Under the pieces are notes generated by a model. That model was not told the DNA's origin. It saw nothing but the letters and a program-made list of their open reading frames with translations, and did no database searches. A DNA stretch of 64,000 nt from Silene conica (taxonomy: Eukaryota > Streptophyta > Magnoliopsida > Caryophyllales > Caryophyllaceae). Below, piece by piece: positions 1 through 12,896 of the stretch (position 1 is the first letter of the stretch; every line of letters begins with the position of its first letter). The DNA lies in the NCBI GenBank assembly GCA_029255685.2, contig CM055318.2:2919001-2983000 (forward strand), read 5' to 3'. The translations under genes were made by a program, and so were the position numbers.

Positions 1-3000
1 AAAAGGGCTAACATATAACCAAAGAAGCCAGCAGCTACTAGGACGGCGATTCCTGTCATCATGAGTAAAAAGGCGTGAGTTAAAGCACAGTCGCTTAAGA
101 AACCCTTACGTATTCTCTTTCATTTTACTGCGTGATTAATCGGGACATTCTCAAATGATACTACCATCTCCTACAAGAATTGGAGAGTAAATTTCGTCTC
201 AGACTCGCAGTGTAAGCTTACCAAGAGGGAAGCTGCTTTCATACTGATAAGCACAGTCATCAAAATGGAGTTGGATTTCTCTGATAGCTCGATTCCCCCG
301 ATCGATTACCAGCAAGGAACAGCTGCTTCCAACATAGACCACATCGAAGTCATTGGAAAATTTTGCATCTTCACTCGGTCCATCTACATGGCCACCTCTT
401 TGGCTCGATTTTCCACCAGCAATTGTTGTAACTCCTGGCATGCACAACATCAATTAGCCTTAAGCTATATAAAAGAATATCAATTCCTCTTTCGACCAAC
501 TACGCTACTTTTTCATTGTCGCCCGAATTTGCAGAATTCTTTTCCTAAACATCTAACCCACTCCGCTGCTGTACCCCGTGTCTGTATCAGTTAGTAAGTG
601 TGCTTGAATTTTATTTAAAAGCCTGATATACCTGCATCGCTGATCTTCCTTATAGCCATGTTGACAGTATCAGCCACATATATGTTTCCCCTGTCATCGA
701 CAGCAACACCTTTAGGATGATTCATCTTTGCTTCCCTGTGTTTTCCGTCTACATATCCAGAGTATCCTTCCGCTGATCCAGCAACCAGCTTTGGCCTACT
801 GTCTGCATATCTCAATGAATCACACCAAGAACCAAGCCGAATAAACAAAGCACGTACATGCACAAACAAATAAACTACTTGATACTCCCACTATTTCGCT
901 AGATTAGCGTCATTAACTATTTGTCATGACATTGATTTCAGAAGAGAACGAGAAAAGGCCGGACACGTAATAAGATTATAACACAAAACCCAGCTGTATA
1001 TTCACGGGAAATTTCAATGGACCAATGGATCAGTCTCAAACAGCAAGTTGATGTACATACTAATGCTTGAGAAAGAGATGGTCCCATTAACAAAAGCTAA
1101 TTTCAGCTTGACGGCCACATCTCACAGTTCACACTTTAAAAAAAGTGCATCTTACCAAAAAACATTTTATAGACATCTACATCAAGAGAAGACATTGGGG
1201 TGTTTGGGTTTCATCATTATCAGGAAAAAGTGAGCATACAGTCTTAATTAGCGCATTTGCCAGCTAATATGCTAATTGTGATGCTTGTTAAGTAGTACTC
1301 CGTACTAATATAGTTTGAAACGTTGGTGTGTTCGGGTTTCAGCCCAAGATGCTAATTTCCAACATGTTCTTTTGAGAAGCATTCGGAAACATAAAGCCTA
1401 TTTTTTTGTATTAAAAGACAATTTCCACACGTGAATCCGATGACAGCTTCAAAATAGTGTATTAAGGACTCGCGTATTAACCAATCATTTTTTACGACCT
1501 GCTAAATGTAACCTTCGATTGCCAAACACCCATGCCTTAACAATGTAAGCTCCAAGTCAAACCTCCTAATACAACCCGCTAACTATAAGGTACGGCCCTG
1601 TTCTTTCTAGCTTAATTCAGCTCCTTTTAATTTTACTTGACTGTATTCCGTTAGGTTTTATATACGTTCAATCAATTATCTTCAATTAATCTCTTCACAA
1701 AATTAGTTTTTAATTAAACTAAATTTACTTCACCCCATTTCCACTCAATTTAGTTCAATTAAGCTCTACTCCGATTAATTCAATTCAGTTCGTTTCAGCC
1801 GAAAAGAACAGGGCCTAAACGAAATTGACAAACAAATCCAACGTTGAAAACAACCCATAAATCAATTTCGACATAATCTCCATAAATAGTCCCATCACAA
1901 AATTCATATGAGGGCATCTGAAATCGAGACTGTGAGATGGCAAAATCAAAAACTTGTCACATCTCACAATAAACGGTCCAGTCTCTTGAGAGATCGACTC
2001 ACACATACAAATTGCAAGACACACAAGGGTAGTTAGGGGATAACTAAAGCGGTCTCTTTTTGGGTAGTTGTCCCTATTCAATGACAAAGACGACGACAAT
2101 ATCATCAACAACAAAATCATAATCCCTAAACTAATCAACGTCAGCTAACATAAAACATCGTAATCCAAATATTAATAAAACCCACTTACAAAGGGAGAGT
2201 GCAGAGGAAATCTTGTAAAGATTGCTATTAGCAGAATCCAAAACAAGAAGCTCTCCATCTGGTAAAATTTCGACAGAATAAGGTTCAATCCCGAGTTTAC
2301 TTCCATCAAACACCGTCTCTACTTCATAACCACCTTCATATTTCACCATTGACCGCCCTGATACTGCTGAAATTACATCATCACCATTATCAATTTTATC
2401 ATCATCGTCATTATCATAACCATCATTATCATCCTTAATATCGAGTAATGACATTTTAAATGCAATCCAAAGCGTTAAGTCTTGCTTAAGACCGTCTTAA
2501 GAAGCTTACATCACAGTCACATGACTCACATCAGCTTGTACTAAATAAACCAGTGAAAAGGGGACCACTGAAAACGGGTCTAAAACCGTCTTAAACTAAC
2601 AACATAGTCACATAAACTTGTACTAAATAAACCAATGCGGGTCTAAAACCGTGTTAAACTAACAACATAGTCAAATCAACGGGTATTAAATAAACCAATG
2701 CGGGTTTGAAACCGTCTTAAACTTACAACATAGTCACATAAACTTGTACTAAAATAAACCAATGCGGGTTTAAAACCGTCTTAAACTTACAACATAGTCA
2801 CATCAGCTTGTATTAAATAAACCAGTGACGGGTCTAATTAAAACCGTCTTAAACTCACAACATAGTCATAGGCACATAGCAGCTTGTATTAAATGAACCA
2901 CCTAGCATTAAAAAAACCGGTCTTAAACTTAATACGGTCCGAAATCACAATTACCTGTTTTTGTGGTAGTTTTAAGTGACCAAACCCATTTCATAAGCTT

Positions 3001-3248
3001 AGCAAATGAGCTTGAAACAAACACATTCACAATTCCTGCCAAAAAACACAAAATCAACAATGAGGGTAACAATCAACCAAGTAAAAACAGTAAAAAAAAA
3101 AAAAAAAAGAGATGAAATTCAGGGGATAATTCTAGAAGTTCTAGAACTTACTAGCAGGTGAAGAAGAAGCTGAAACAGAAGAAACCCCAGAAAATAAGAG
3201 CAAAAAACAGAGAAAAATAACAAAATAATTTCTACCCATTAATTCCAT
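1..3248 (-). CDS. NHL-repeat protein, secreted/membrane-anchored (3' end outside window)
   Basis: Six coding exons can be joined with consistent phase: 3152-3248, 2955-3035, 2190-2366, 632-802, 222-434 and 1-52 (continues off the window). Exon 1 encodes a start followed by a hydrophobic signal peptide (MELMGRNYFVIFLCFLLLF). The middle exons carry NHL beta-propeller repeats: FDGSKLGIEPYSVEILPDG, then MNHPKGVAVDDRGNIYVADT with AIRKISD, then VYVGSSCSLLVIDRGNRAIR. The last visible exon begins a membrane segment (GIAVLVAAGFFGYMLAL). Plant proteins of this layout are a known conserved family whose biochemical role is not firmly established; NHL repeats usually bind partners or ligands. Every junction is GT-AG. 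Intron 2 holds a roughly 63-bp tandem array and the intron between exons 3 and 4 holds a Tourist-type MITE. The identification is firm; the function is not. Confidence 0.9.
1594..1815. mobile_element. Tourist/PIF-type MITE, copy 1 (in NHL gene intron)
   Basis: A 222-bp element whose ends are GGCCCTGTTCTTT and its inverted partner AAGAACAGGGCC. The interior is AT-rich and matches two other copies at 62443-62663 (opposite orientation) and 63479-63701 (same orientation). Right flank is TAA, left flank TAC, so the 3-bp target duplication typical of PIF/Harbinger elements is seen here only with one mismatch; the other two copies show it perfectly. Confidence 0.8.
2490..2938. repeat. Degenerate tandem array, about 63-bp unit, ~7 copies
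   Basis: Recurring unit containing AAAACCGTCTTAAACT, ACAACATAGTCACAT and TAAATAAACCA in the same order. Starts of the first motif are spaced about 63, 63, 64 and 67 bp apart, with decayed copies at each side. It lies inside intron 2 of the NHL-repeat gene. Confidence 0.85.
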
Positions 3249-4176
3249 GGTAAAAATCAAATGTACCCAGAAAAAATGAGAAATTTTTATTGCATTATTA
3301 GGGAAATCCTAGATTGAGAAAGCTGAAGTTGATGAAGAAATAGTAGTGAGAGAAAGTTGGAGTGAAGTGTAGTGGAGGAGATTTTGGAGTGATAGTGAAT
3401 GAATCATCTATGTGTGTTTTTTATTGGGTTTGAGGGAATATTAAAATGTTTTTTTTAAAAAAAAAATTTTGAAAAAATTGTTGTGAAAAAGTAATAAATA
3501 AAGGATATTTTTTTGGATTAAAAAGGGTTAAAGTGGAAAAAGGAGAAAAGAAAATGAGAAAAGGAGTGGGGAAATTTGGTCTTTTTAGTAAGTGTGAAAT
3601 TGTGGTGAATGAATGAAGTGGTGTAATTCTTTGGTGTGTTTTAATCTCAAGTTATAAAGACGATATTATATTAACGAAAAACAATGATCATCACCGTTCA
3701 TAAATTAAAAATTGATTAAATTTGAAGTTATATTTATTACTGATTACAATTGTAGGTTGTAGCTGATAAATGGTAAATCCGTTTTATTATAAAGGTGAGA
3801 GTGAATTTGTAGCTATGCCATTTTCGTTTAAAGTTAATAATATTTTGAATATTTTTTATTTATTTTTTTGAATACAAATATTTTGAAGGAAATGTGAGTG
3901 ACGTAAGCGGAGTTAAGCCACCGCCTATAGATTTTGTTAGATGTCGTCATTGGTGCATTGGTGTAGCACATGACATTACTCAATGAAAACTTATCAACCA
4001 CCTAAAGAGATAACTACTAGTCCAGATCCACATTCCGTCTTAATTGTGACGGTTATAAATTTGTGACGTCTTACAATGTTTTTCCATTTTTCCTGTCCTT
4101 GAATCCCCGCTTGCTCTTTTGTTTCAGGTCATAAGCTTACGACTTCTCACCATCATTTTTCCAATTTTATTTATCA
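3249..4176. other. Upstream region of NHL gene
   Basis: AT-rich sequence just upstream of the NHL gene start, likely holding its 5' leader and promoter (the gene reads leftward). A homopolymer-rich stretch lies at 3440-3560. No coding signal is seen, and no individual promoter element is distinctive enough to call. Confidence 0.4.
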
Positions 4177-4475
4177 TACTCCCTCCTATTCCCAATAACT
4201 GTCACATTTCGGGTTTGGTACGGGAATTAAGGAATTCATTTGTTTAATGTAAAGTAATGTGTGGGGTGGGAAGATTGGAGAGAGGGAATGTATTATTGAT
4301 TATTATTGTGAGTAGAGGTGATTAAAGTAAGTAGTGTTGTGGGGTAAGGTGGAGTATTATTATGGGTTAGAGTGAATAAAATAAGTATAAACAATGTCCC
4401 AAAATGGAATATGTGACAATTAGGTGAATAGACGAAAATGGCAAATGTGACATTTATTCGGAATAGGAGGGAGTA
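4177..4475. mobile_element. Stowaway-type MITE
   Basis: The ends are TACTCCCTCCTATTCC and the inverse GGAATAGGAGGGAGTA, the CTCCCTCC terminal motif with TA duplication characteristic of Stowaway/mariner MITEs. About 300 bp, no coding capacity. Confidence 0.85.
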
Positions 4476-5614
4476 TAATTTTGTTGTTTTTGATTGATTT
4501 AAAGAAAATAATTATCATGGTCGTTTACCGGAAGGAAAAACAATTTTGTGACTCACGAGCTTGCTCACGAGTGTTCGTTATTAGTAGGACGACATGTATG
4601 GGGATCGAATTTACCCCAGAATATTATGTCTCGTGTTTTATCTGATAGTAATAATATGAGGTAATCCCGCTTTGGGATAATAAAAAAAAAAATTATCAAT
4701 CCAAATTATAATTGATCGGAAAATAAAAGCCTATGTTGTCGAGGATGCAGGGAATAGTATAAGTTAGACGAGATGAGTAGCGAGCGCCCAGTGTATGCAC
4801 CAGCAACACTTGCCTTCGTTGCTTCTCTTTCCGCTCTTTATGGTTACTTGGGCCTGCTATCCGGAGACCTATGGAGACGGAAACCTATGCCTTACTCTAA
4901 TCTGACGGGTATAAAAGAGCCCATCCCAACTCGATATCAGTTTGTCTGCTATCCATAAAACCAACGCGAAACCAATTCTCTAGCTAACCTAAAGCAGAGA
5001 AGCGCAGCGCAACCGTTTCCCATGCGTTGTTTACTGTAATAGCAGCTAGCTCATGCATGTTGACATACATCCGAAACACACGTAAAAGATGCTAAACGAA
5101 AACAATGCACGTAGTACGCCATTACCTGGTGATTACGACTCCAATCGTCTCCTGACAATCTTTTTAAAACACAGTTACGAGACAAAAGGTAATTATATTT
5201 CACCCCGATAGTAACAATAATTAGTTTTTTTCAAAGAACTACACAGGAAATCAATCTCGAAAGATTGAGCACGCCACTAATATACTTTTGTTAGCACCAA
5301 GGAGTCCGGTTGATCTCAGGCAAGATCAATTCGAATTTCTTGATGGTTTGTTTCGATCATCCAATTCACTTGTTAGAACATGTCGGTGCGAAGGGGACTT
5401 TGCCACCAAACCGAAAATGCTCTTTGAAAATAAGTCACAACTTCACGGTTCCCAACACGTTTTATGTACAATCACGGACGTCTTACACTGAAACAACACT
5501 CGGAAATCCCTCTCACCATGTACAAGTCCTAGATATCTCCAACGAAGAAGAAGAAGCTATGAAATCCCGAGTTCTTTTTCATTGGATCGACATTTAAATG
5601 AAAGTCACATGGCA

Positions 5615-8600
5615 TTAGACAGAACTTTCAAAAGAGACTTGTGCATGAGGGTTATACCGTGGCTTTTGAGTTGAAGTAGCAGAAGCTAGGCCGGAAAGGA
5701 GCTTTGAAACCTCAGACGTATCGTCAAGATAGTATTTGGCCTTGCTAGGCTTTTGCCCCACCGTACAACAAAACACTTCGGGACTCGAGAGTAGAGATGA
5801 ATCAGAAGATGATTTCAATATGCTTTCAAACATGTCTTCGTCAGACCTGTCATCCCCGATGCACATCAGAAAATCCGGTTGATTTCCTTCGTTGATTAAT
5901 GTTGAGATAACCTTCTCCACAACAAGCCCCTTGCTCACACCCTGAATTACACCCAAAATAGATGAGATCAGATTGGGAAAACGACAAATGGCGTTTAGGG
6001 TTTAGGGTTTAGGGCTTAGGGTTTTCGCAAAAAATTTGAAGTTGCTATCAATTACAGGAAAGTTCAAGAACTTTGGCCTATACCCATTTTCAAAATTATG
6101 TAGAGTAGAACCGCCATCCCTGAACGAAGTCACTCGACATGTACAGGTGTTGGACACATGCACATGTCCGACTGTCCGAGCATTTGTTTGTCAAAAATTG
6201 ATTTTTTTTAAACATAGGGATCGTCATAGAAATAGGAATACAGGTGGAGTGGAACATCATGTACAGCAAAGAATACTTATAAATCTGATACCTGTGGCTT
6301 AGCTTCAACGATGTGCTGGCCCCGAGCAACAACAGCAGGTTCATTAGCAAGCACGTTTTCTAGATGATCCACTAACTCCATTGCTTGCCATGACCCAAAG
6401 TCCGGGTCTGCATCCTGGTGGTGCCACACTAGGCCGCTCTCTTTAACCTCTATGGTGGATCCGTCTGTTGCTTCGGTGTATGATCTCATGATAGGTTCAA
6501 CGATCTCTTTCCAATCAAGCTCCACAGACATGGACTCCCACTCATCAGACTTATTCCACCTGCAATAGGATCAAGACAGTTCGGCGTACATAAGCATATT
6601 GTAAATCTTTTTGAACTCGTATTTCCCTGTACTTGCATATAACCCTCGGTATCTGATGTAGGTAGTTAGGTACTAATGAGTCAGCTCACTGAATCTTGGG
6701 TTCAAACCCTTGAGGGAGCCATCGGTCTGATTAAGCCTTCCTGAGAAGTGACTTAATCTGACCCAAATGTTTCTTGGTCTGTACAAAACCGATAATTAAA
6801 TAGATCGTGACACAGCCGGACACCGCCGAACAGACCCTAACCGAAATGCCGTGATCTGACCCCAAATGCATGCGTACCCAAAATGACTCAAACGCGAATT
6901 GACTCAACCCATTTGCCAGGTCTCGTTATGACGTAAAGGTCGTAAACCTAGGGTTTAGGGTTTAGGGTACTTAACTAAGGTAGGTACTGCTGGTTCTGAC
7001 TGTTAACAAAAAATAAGCTCACATTCACAAATTCGAAGAACAAAATCTATAATGAACAAACCTCAAAAAGTATCCATGCTCGGCTGCTAAACCCAACAGC
7101 TGACAAGGGCCAAGCCATTCAGCAAGTGGATCTCTTCCTCTACCACTAACAACGAACACTGTATTTTTAGGATCACTGCAGAGACCATTCAGAAGAGAGA
7201 TCACTTCAGGAGTTGGACATTTGTTCATACGGCTACTTGGTACGAGAGTGCCATCATAATCCAGGAATATCACCCTTCTACTGCACCTCCTATATGTCGA
7301 TACAATACGATCAACACCCAACTTCCTGAAACTCGGAGAAAGAGAAACAACTCTGAAACCAAGCCCCAACCCAAATCCCCAGCAACGCTTGCTATAGTGA
7401 CTCTTGCATGCTCTTTCCAAATCCTGGAGAAAACTGCGGGCCCAATATGCCACGTCATGAGAGCTAACGTAGCGATAATGTTTCTCATGCCGTAGTTGTT
7501 TCTCGGAATCTGACATCGTAAGAGCTACGTTGAGGGCTTCAGCCACATCATCAATGTCCCAAGGGTTAACTCTGATGGCTCCACTTAGAGAAGGTGAACA
7601 TCCAATAAATTCTGAAACCACGAGCATGCTGGTGTGGGGTGTATCTGATTTGATACCTAAAGCTTGATCAAGGGCAGGTGTTCCCTGCCGGCAGACAATA
7701 TACTTGTAAGGAACCAAATTCATCCCGTCCCTGACAGCATTGACCAGGCAACATTCAGCAATTGCATAATATGCCGACTTCTCAGAACGTGGAACAGGCC
7801 GGTCAATGAGAATCACAGGCTCGTAATTTGGAGAGCCATACACTTCATTGATCCGTTTAGCAATCATATATGTCTCTCGCTTGGCTTCTTGTACATCCTT
7901 GCCTGTGCTTCGAGCGGGATTTATGATTTGAACCAGGACCAGCTTGCCAACGAATTTCGAGTTTTGATGCAATAATTGCTCGATGGCCATCAACTTCAAA
8001 TTTATGCCCTTGAAGATATCCATATCATCAATCCCAATTATCACCTTTTTTCCTTTGAACTTTTCTTGAATTTCTTTTACTTTGGCTGATGTGGAGGGAA
8101 GGTTTAAGACAGATGTCAACCGACCAACATGAATACCGACAGGCAATATTTTAATGTACACAGTGCGTCCAAAATAATCTAGCCCAATGTGCCCTCTCTT
8201 CGATTCATAGTCCAAACCAAGCATCCTACTGCAGCATGACAGGAAGTGCCGGGCATAATCAAATGTGTGAAAACCTACTAAATCGCAATTCAAAAGACCT
8301 CTCAGAATGTCATCCCTAACTGGCAAGGTTCGGTAAATTTCTGACGAAGGGAAAGGACTATGAAGAAAGAATCCCAACTTCACACGATAAAATCGCTTCC
8401 TTAGGAAAGTAGGCAGGACCATGAGGTGATAATCATGAACCCATACAAAATCATCCTCTGGGTTAATGACTTCCATAACCTTATCAGCAAATATTTTATT
8501 AGCAGAAACATATGCTTGCCAAAGAGAGCGATCGAAACGATCACCATGGTCAGGGCACATAGGTAACATGTAATGGAAAAGAGGCCATAAATATTGCTTG

Positions 8601-9043
8601 CAACACCCATGATAAAACTTCTTCTGAATGTCTTGGGGAAGAAATGTCGGAACACATTTGAATTCCTTGAGGAGCCTCTGGGAAACCTCTTCCTGCTCGG
8701 AAAGATCAACTTCAACCTTCAGAGAACCAACATAGATAACCTCAGTATCAGGCGACAGTCCATTTTTCAGATTCAGATAAATTGAATCTTCATCTAAGGT
8801 GAAGCACCACTTTCCCGTTTCCACATCCTTCAGAGCATTCAAAGGCAGCGAATTTGCAACGATAATCTTCCGCTCACGAACAGCAGATACATCTGTTTCA
8901 TCCCCACTACTATCACGACCGTCCAAGTCAGAGATAATTCCGGGAACAGTCATAACCCGTGGAAGAGTTCTAGGAGTATGCGGAATATCTAGAAGATCAC
9001 CAGAGACAAGCCCCAACAAGTTTCCATATGACCTCGAAGCCAT
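5615..9043 (-). CDS. TPS9/10-like: Class II trehalose-6-phosphate synthase (TPS8-11 clade)
   Basis: Three coding exons join in frame: 7062-9043, 6292-6559 and 5615-5941, giving 858 residues, the usual length for plant class II TPS. The start MASRSYGNLLGLVSGD matches the conserved class II N-terminus. The glycosyltransferase-20 domain fills roughly residues 55-540 (WVHDYHLMVLPTFLR, FFLHSPFPSSEIYR, RDGMNLVPYKYI). A HAD-type trehalose-phosphatase domain follows, with LDYDGTLVPSS near residue 593 and GDDRSDEDMFE in the last exon. Class II members are generally regarded as regulatory, with weak or no synthase activity, acting in sugar and T6P signalling in the cytosol; that role is family knowledge. 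Wording around MTVPGIISDLDG and MCPDHGDRFDRSLWQAYVSANKIF places it nearest the TPS8-TPS11 group rather than TPS5-TPS7. Splice sites are canonical. No break is seen. Confidence 0.95.
5994..6024. repeat. Interstitial telomere-type repeat (TTTAGGG)
   Basis: About four units of the plant 7-bp telomere motif, one with a T-to-C change, inside the intron between TPS coding exons 2 and 3 (positions 5942-6291). A second short run lies in the other TPS intron at 6950-6968. Confidence 0.85.
6685..6790 (+). repeat. Possible tRNA-derived SINE fragment in TPS intron
   Basis: Contains a B-box-like GGGTTCAAACCC preceded by a weak A-box region, followed by sequence without coding potential. No poly(A) tail or target duplication can be seen, so this is only a candidate decayed SINE. 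Confidence 0.35.
6950..6968. repeat. Short telomere-type repeat in TPS intron
   Basis: About two and a half TTTAGGG units (AGGGTTTAGGGTTTAGGG) in the intron between TPS coding exons 1 and 2. Confidence 0.7.
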
Positions 9044-11160
9044 GACAAGTAGCAGAATCCGCCTGGGAGCTCAAGCATACAGAAGATCTGCTATTGGAGA
9101 AGAAACAGGCAGTATTTGAGATACGACCATTACATGAAAACGAATGATAGCACACCACCAAGAGACACTGAGATAATTATACATGCATCACCTTAACCAC
9201 AATCATATCACTAATTCATGCAAAAAAGTAACACTCAATATTCAAAATTTCTTATCAGTATTTTTTCATATTGAGTAGACTGCAACATTCCAGACATTTG
9301 CAGGAGACTGGCATGACAACAGCGGAATCAGGTAGGTCGAGAATGTGAGTAGAACCTATGGTCAAAGCTCTTGTCACACCAAATTCAGTAAATAGGCAAC
9401 GCTGACACTGGCGTTCGGAAATTTAAAAGTTTTTAGTTCAAATTTTCCAGCTCTTTTCGAGTTCCCCTTACACCATTACCCGTTCTCCCCCGCTGAGGTC
9501 TGTGTACGGTGTATGTGTGCACGCGCACTGGGGCCTTGGAAGAGACAAAGCACATAAACAACAACAACAACATCAGAGCCTTAGTCCCAAAATGTTTTGG
9601 GGTCGGCTGACATGAATCATCCCTTGGAACCGTCATGAGTGAACTCTCATCTCAACAATGAGGAGACGCCCCAACGATGTCCAAATTTTGATTCATGTCC
9701 ATAAAATGTGACTGATTTTTACGCTGGTTGCCACAGACCTACCGCAACCCTCCTCCTTTCTCCGCGCTTGGGACCGGCAGTGAATGTCCAAAAACACAAA
9801 GCACATAAAGTTGTCTAAAATTTACACAATGAAACCAGACACACACCTTGATAGTGAACTCAGCAAATGCAAATGAACATCATCCTGAAGGTCAATACCA
9901 TCTCTACAAAACAGAAAGAAAACGAAGAACACCCTCCCCCTTATTTCGGAAATTGTAAATCCACACAAACCCTAGAAGTCTAGAACCATTTTCCTTTTCT
10001 TTTCTTCTTTCCTCTCGAAAAATGAAAATGACATATCGGCCGAGTTATTTTCTTCCCTCAACATATTACCTCTGATAATTCTAGCTTATTTTAAATTATT
10101 AAACTCCACTCTAACCCCTAACTTCTACTAATCCAATTTCTAATAACCCAACTACCCATCAACTAGAATCGACTTAATCAATATCAACCCTTGCATAAAA
10201 CTTCAGAAATCGGAAAATAGGAAACTTTTATCAAAATAATCACATGTTACTTATGAATACAATCAAAACCTAGCCAAAACAAACCCATTACTTCAAAGAT
10301 GTGACATCTTCAAAATGAAGCACCATTTATTCTACAAAATGAAAGAATTATTCTTTCCTTAATTAGCAAATCAACAAAAATATACTAAATCAATCACAAA
10401 ATTATAAACACCTAAAACTCAAGCTAAAATATCATATATCACATCAAAAATCAAATCTTTACTACACACAATCAAACAAAAATCAAATTACTACGATAAT
10501 TAAATAAAATTAATACAAAGCACATGAAAATAATTATAATTAATTAAATAAAAACCTAAAACTCAAGCTAATATACACCATTTCACCACATCAAAAAAAT
10601 CAAATCTTTATTACACACAATAATCAAAATCAAATTAATACAATATTTAAAAATAATAATACTACAAAACACATGAAAGACATCAAAAATCAAATCTTTA
10701 CTATACCCAATCAAACAAAAATGAAAATAATACAATAATTAAAACAAAAAATAATACCCATTTAGCTCAAACTCACAAATAAGATAAAATCAATCAAAAA
10801 CACGATCTGGGCATTCTAATTTCTGGGTTCATCAACTAAAATAATGAATAAATAAAACAAATACAACCCAGAAATTCACTGTTAATTAATTAATTAAGCA
10901 TAAATAAAGTGATTAAAGAGTAAAGTAAATATCAAATAAGATAAAATGAAATGGATAATAATAAAGTTGACTAACCAGAAGTTGAGGAAAATAGTTGAGA
11001 AATGTTTAGTAGTGACACAATTTAATTTAATTGAATTTAGAGAGAGAAAGAAAGGGAAGGGGTGATGAACTTGAAGAAGAAGCAAAAAAGAAAATCAAAG
11101 GAAAAAAATATAGTGAGAGAAAGAGAAATAAATTGGATTTACCATAGTTAGGTTTTTAAC
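9044..11160 (-). other. TPS upstream region: probable 5' leader with intron, and RTE remnant
   Basis: No coding signal upstream of the TPS start. Plant class II TPS genes commonly have an intron in the 5' untranslated region, and the sequence (stop-rich, then CT-rich near 9930-10020, then very A-rich) is compatible with this, but no leader exon can be placed from sequence alone. The RTE LINE remnant listed separately lies inside this stretch. Confidence 0.35.
9557..9790 (-). mobile_element. RTE-type LINE 3' end remnant
   Basis: Read on the minus strand this shows the recognisable 3' end of plant RTE LINEs: a GGAGGAGGGTTGCGGTAGG segment, then GGGGCGTCTCC, then GACCCCAAAACATTTTGGGA, and a terminal (TTG)n run, visible on the plus strand as AACAACAACAACAACATC. 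No reverse transcriptase is left. It sits upstream of the TPS coding start, within its leader or promoter region. Confidence 0.7.
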
Positions 11161-12634
11161 CTTGGTTTTGGATAAGGTTTACTTTTTATTTTATTATGTT
11201 GTGTACTTGTGTGTTATGTTTATTATACTCTATTTGGTTTCTTTTGTTGCTTTACTACCCTTTACCTACTTCTAATACGGCACGTCTCGTTGAAAACAGA
11301 TATATTCGTTATAGGTTGAGGAAGGTTTAGTAATGTTCGAGTGAGTAGATAGAATAAAAGCATAATAAAGATTTCAGACGGAGCTTGCGGTCTGAAGCAA
11401 AACGGCCTGTTTGGGCTATACTTGACTTATCTTTAGTTTATAATGAATATCAAGTCTTCATTAGTGAAAATTATTTGTGCTTCTAACATATTCAACCTTA
11501 TGTATCCTATTCGAGCACAATTCGTTATTTAACATTGTTTTAATTTAAGATGGTTCTCACGTTTGTTTACAAGAGATGTAGGAACCAAAGGAGGTTATAA
11601 AATCTTAAGTTAAACGGACTTAAACAAGAGTAATTGGCAAATACAAAAGTTAGTGGACTACTCGAGTCAGAGCTGACCAATGGTGAGCTTAAAAGGTTTT
11701 CGAAAATTAGACTTTTGATCTTTTAGAGTGTAATTTACTAGTTAAATGTCCACATTCAAGGATCATACATTACCCAAAAAAAAGTTTTTTTCTTTTATAA
11801 AGGTTTCTTAAATTTATTTGAAACCTCTTAGCCAATTGACTTAAAATTGGCAAGAAAGTTGCATAATCGCTTTATTTTTTTTATTGACGTATTTACTTTT
11901 TAAGGTATCGACTTTTAATTTGTCTAGGTAAATCTCCCTTTATTTTTGTTATTAATTTGTACCATTGTTTTGCCACAAAACCAAAAGAAGGAAAAAATCA
12001 TTTAGATTATTGTTATTTTACAACACATATAATTATACGATTGGTCAAACTATCCATGAAAATCCATTATCAGCATAAAATGTCACTCGTGCATAAATAT
12101 ATGAAATATTTTAAAATAAAATATGTAAATAAATGACCAATATCAATACAATCGAAACTAAAGTGAGCCATTATTTTGATGGTGCTCTTAAATTTTAATT
12201 TCATGGATGAAAATTAATCGGTCAAAAAGGCTCATACAATGAACCAAAGGCCATTTTATGCCTACATTTAATTAGTCCAAATATATTTATAACTCTCACA
12301 AAAGGACAACAATCACTAAATAAAGTCTACTTTATTATTATTAATACTATAAAAATAAAATCCATTTACATCACCAATATTGTCATCAAGCTTCACTAAC
12401 AAAAGTCACATAAAATACTATTTAAGTCCTTTATTGTATGTTCTATAAAAATAATCTTTTTAGTTTGTTAGTGCCTATAAATAATACTCCCATGTGACAA
12501 GATTAATATATAGTGTTAAGAGAATCTTTTGTTAAACAAATAGCAGAAAAAAGAATAAACATCGGATGTATTATCTTATATTTTATTTGTTTTTTTTAGT
12601 GTGTGTTTTTTTCCGAGCTTATTACCTTAAATTT
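11161..12634. other. Gene-free AT-rich stretch
   Basis: No reading frame of note and no recognisable gene. AT-rich intergenic sequence. Confidence 0.5.
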
Positions 12635-12896
12635 TACTCCCTCTATTTAAATCCATTCAATACATTTCCTTTTTGTACACTATTTACAAGTTTACCTTCA
12701 ATTTCAATTTTCTCTCAATACGTAAGAAAAAACATATTCATGTGGGATTTTGTTTAATTCGTATTTACGAGTACATTGAAAATATATAATTTTTATAATT
12801 TTTACAAATACGTAGCTAAAAATATTAACCACGTAAAACGTGCGTTGACAAACGTGAAAAAACAAATGTATCAAATGGATAAAAATGGAGGGAGTA
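12635..12896. mobile_element. Stowaway-type MITE
   Basis: Ends TACTCCCTCTATTTAAATCC and the inverse, ATGGAGGGAGTA, about 262 bp apart. Terminal CTCCCTC motif and TA duplication as in Stowaway elements. Confidence 0.8.

Noticed and set aside
4773-4958. 61-residue plus-strand frame with GYLGLLSGDLWRR, faintly like the TPS N-terminus (GNLLGLVSGDLL)
   Set aside because: The likeness covers about ten residues, is on the opposite strand to TPS and has no supporting exon structure. Probably chance.
5288-5597. Two overlapping plus-strand frames downstream of the TPS stop
   Set aside because: No recognisable domain, and they overlap each other in different frames within the probable TPS 3' untranslated region.
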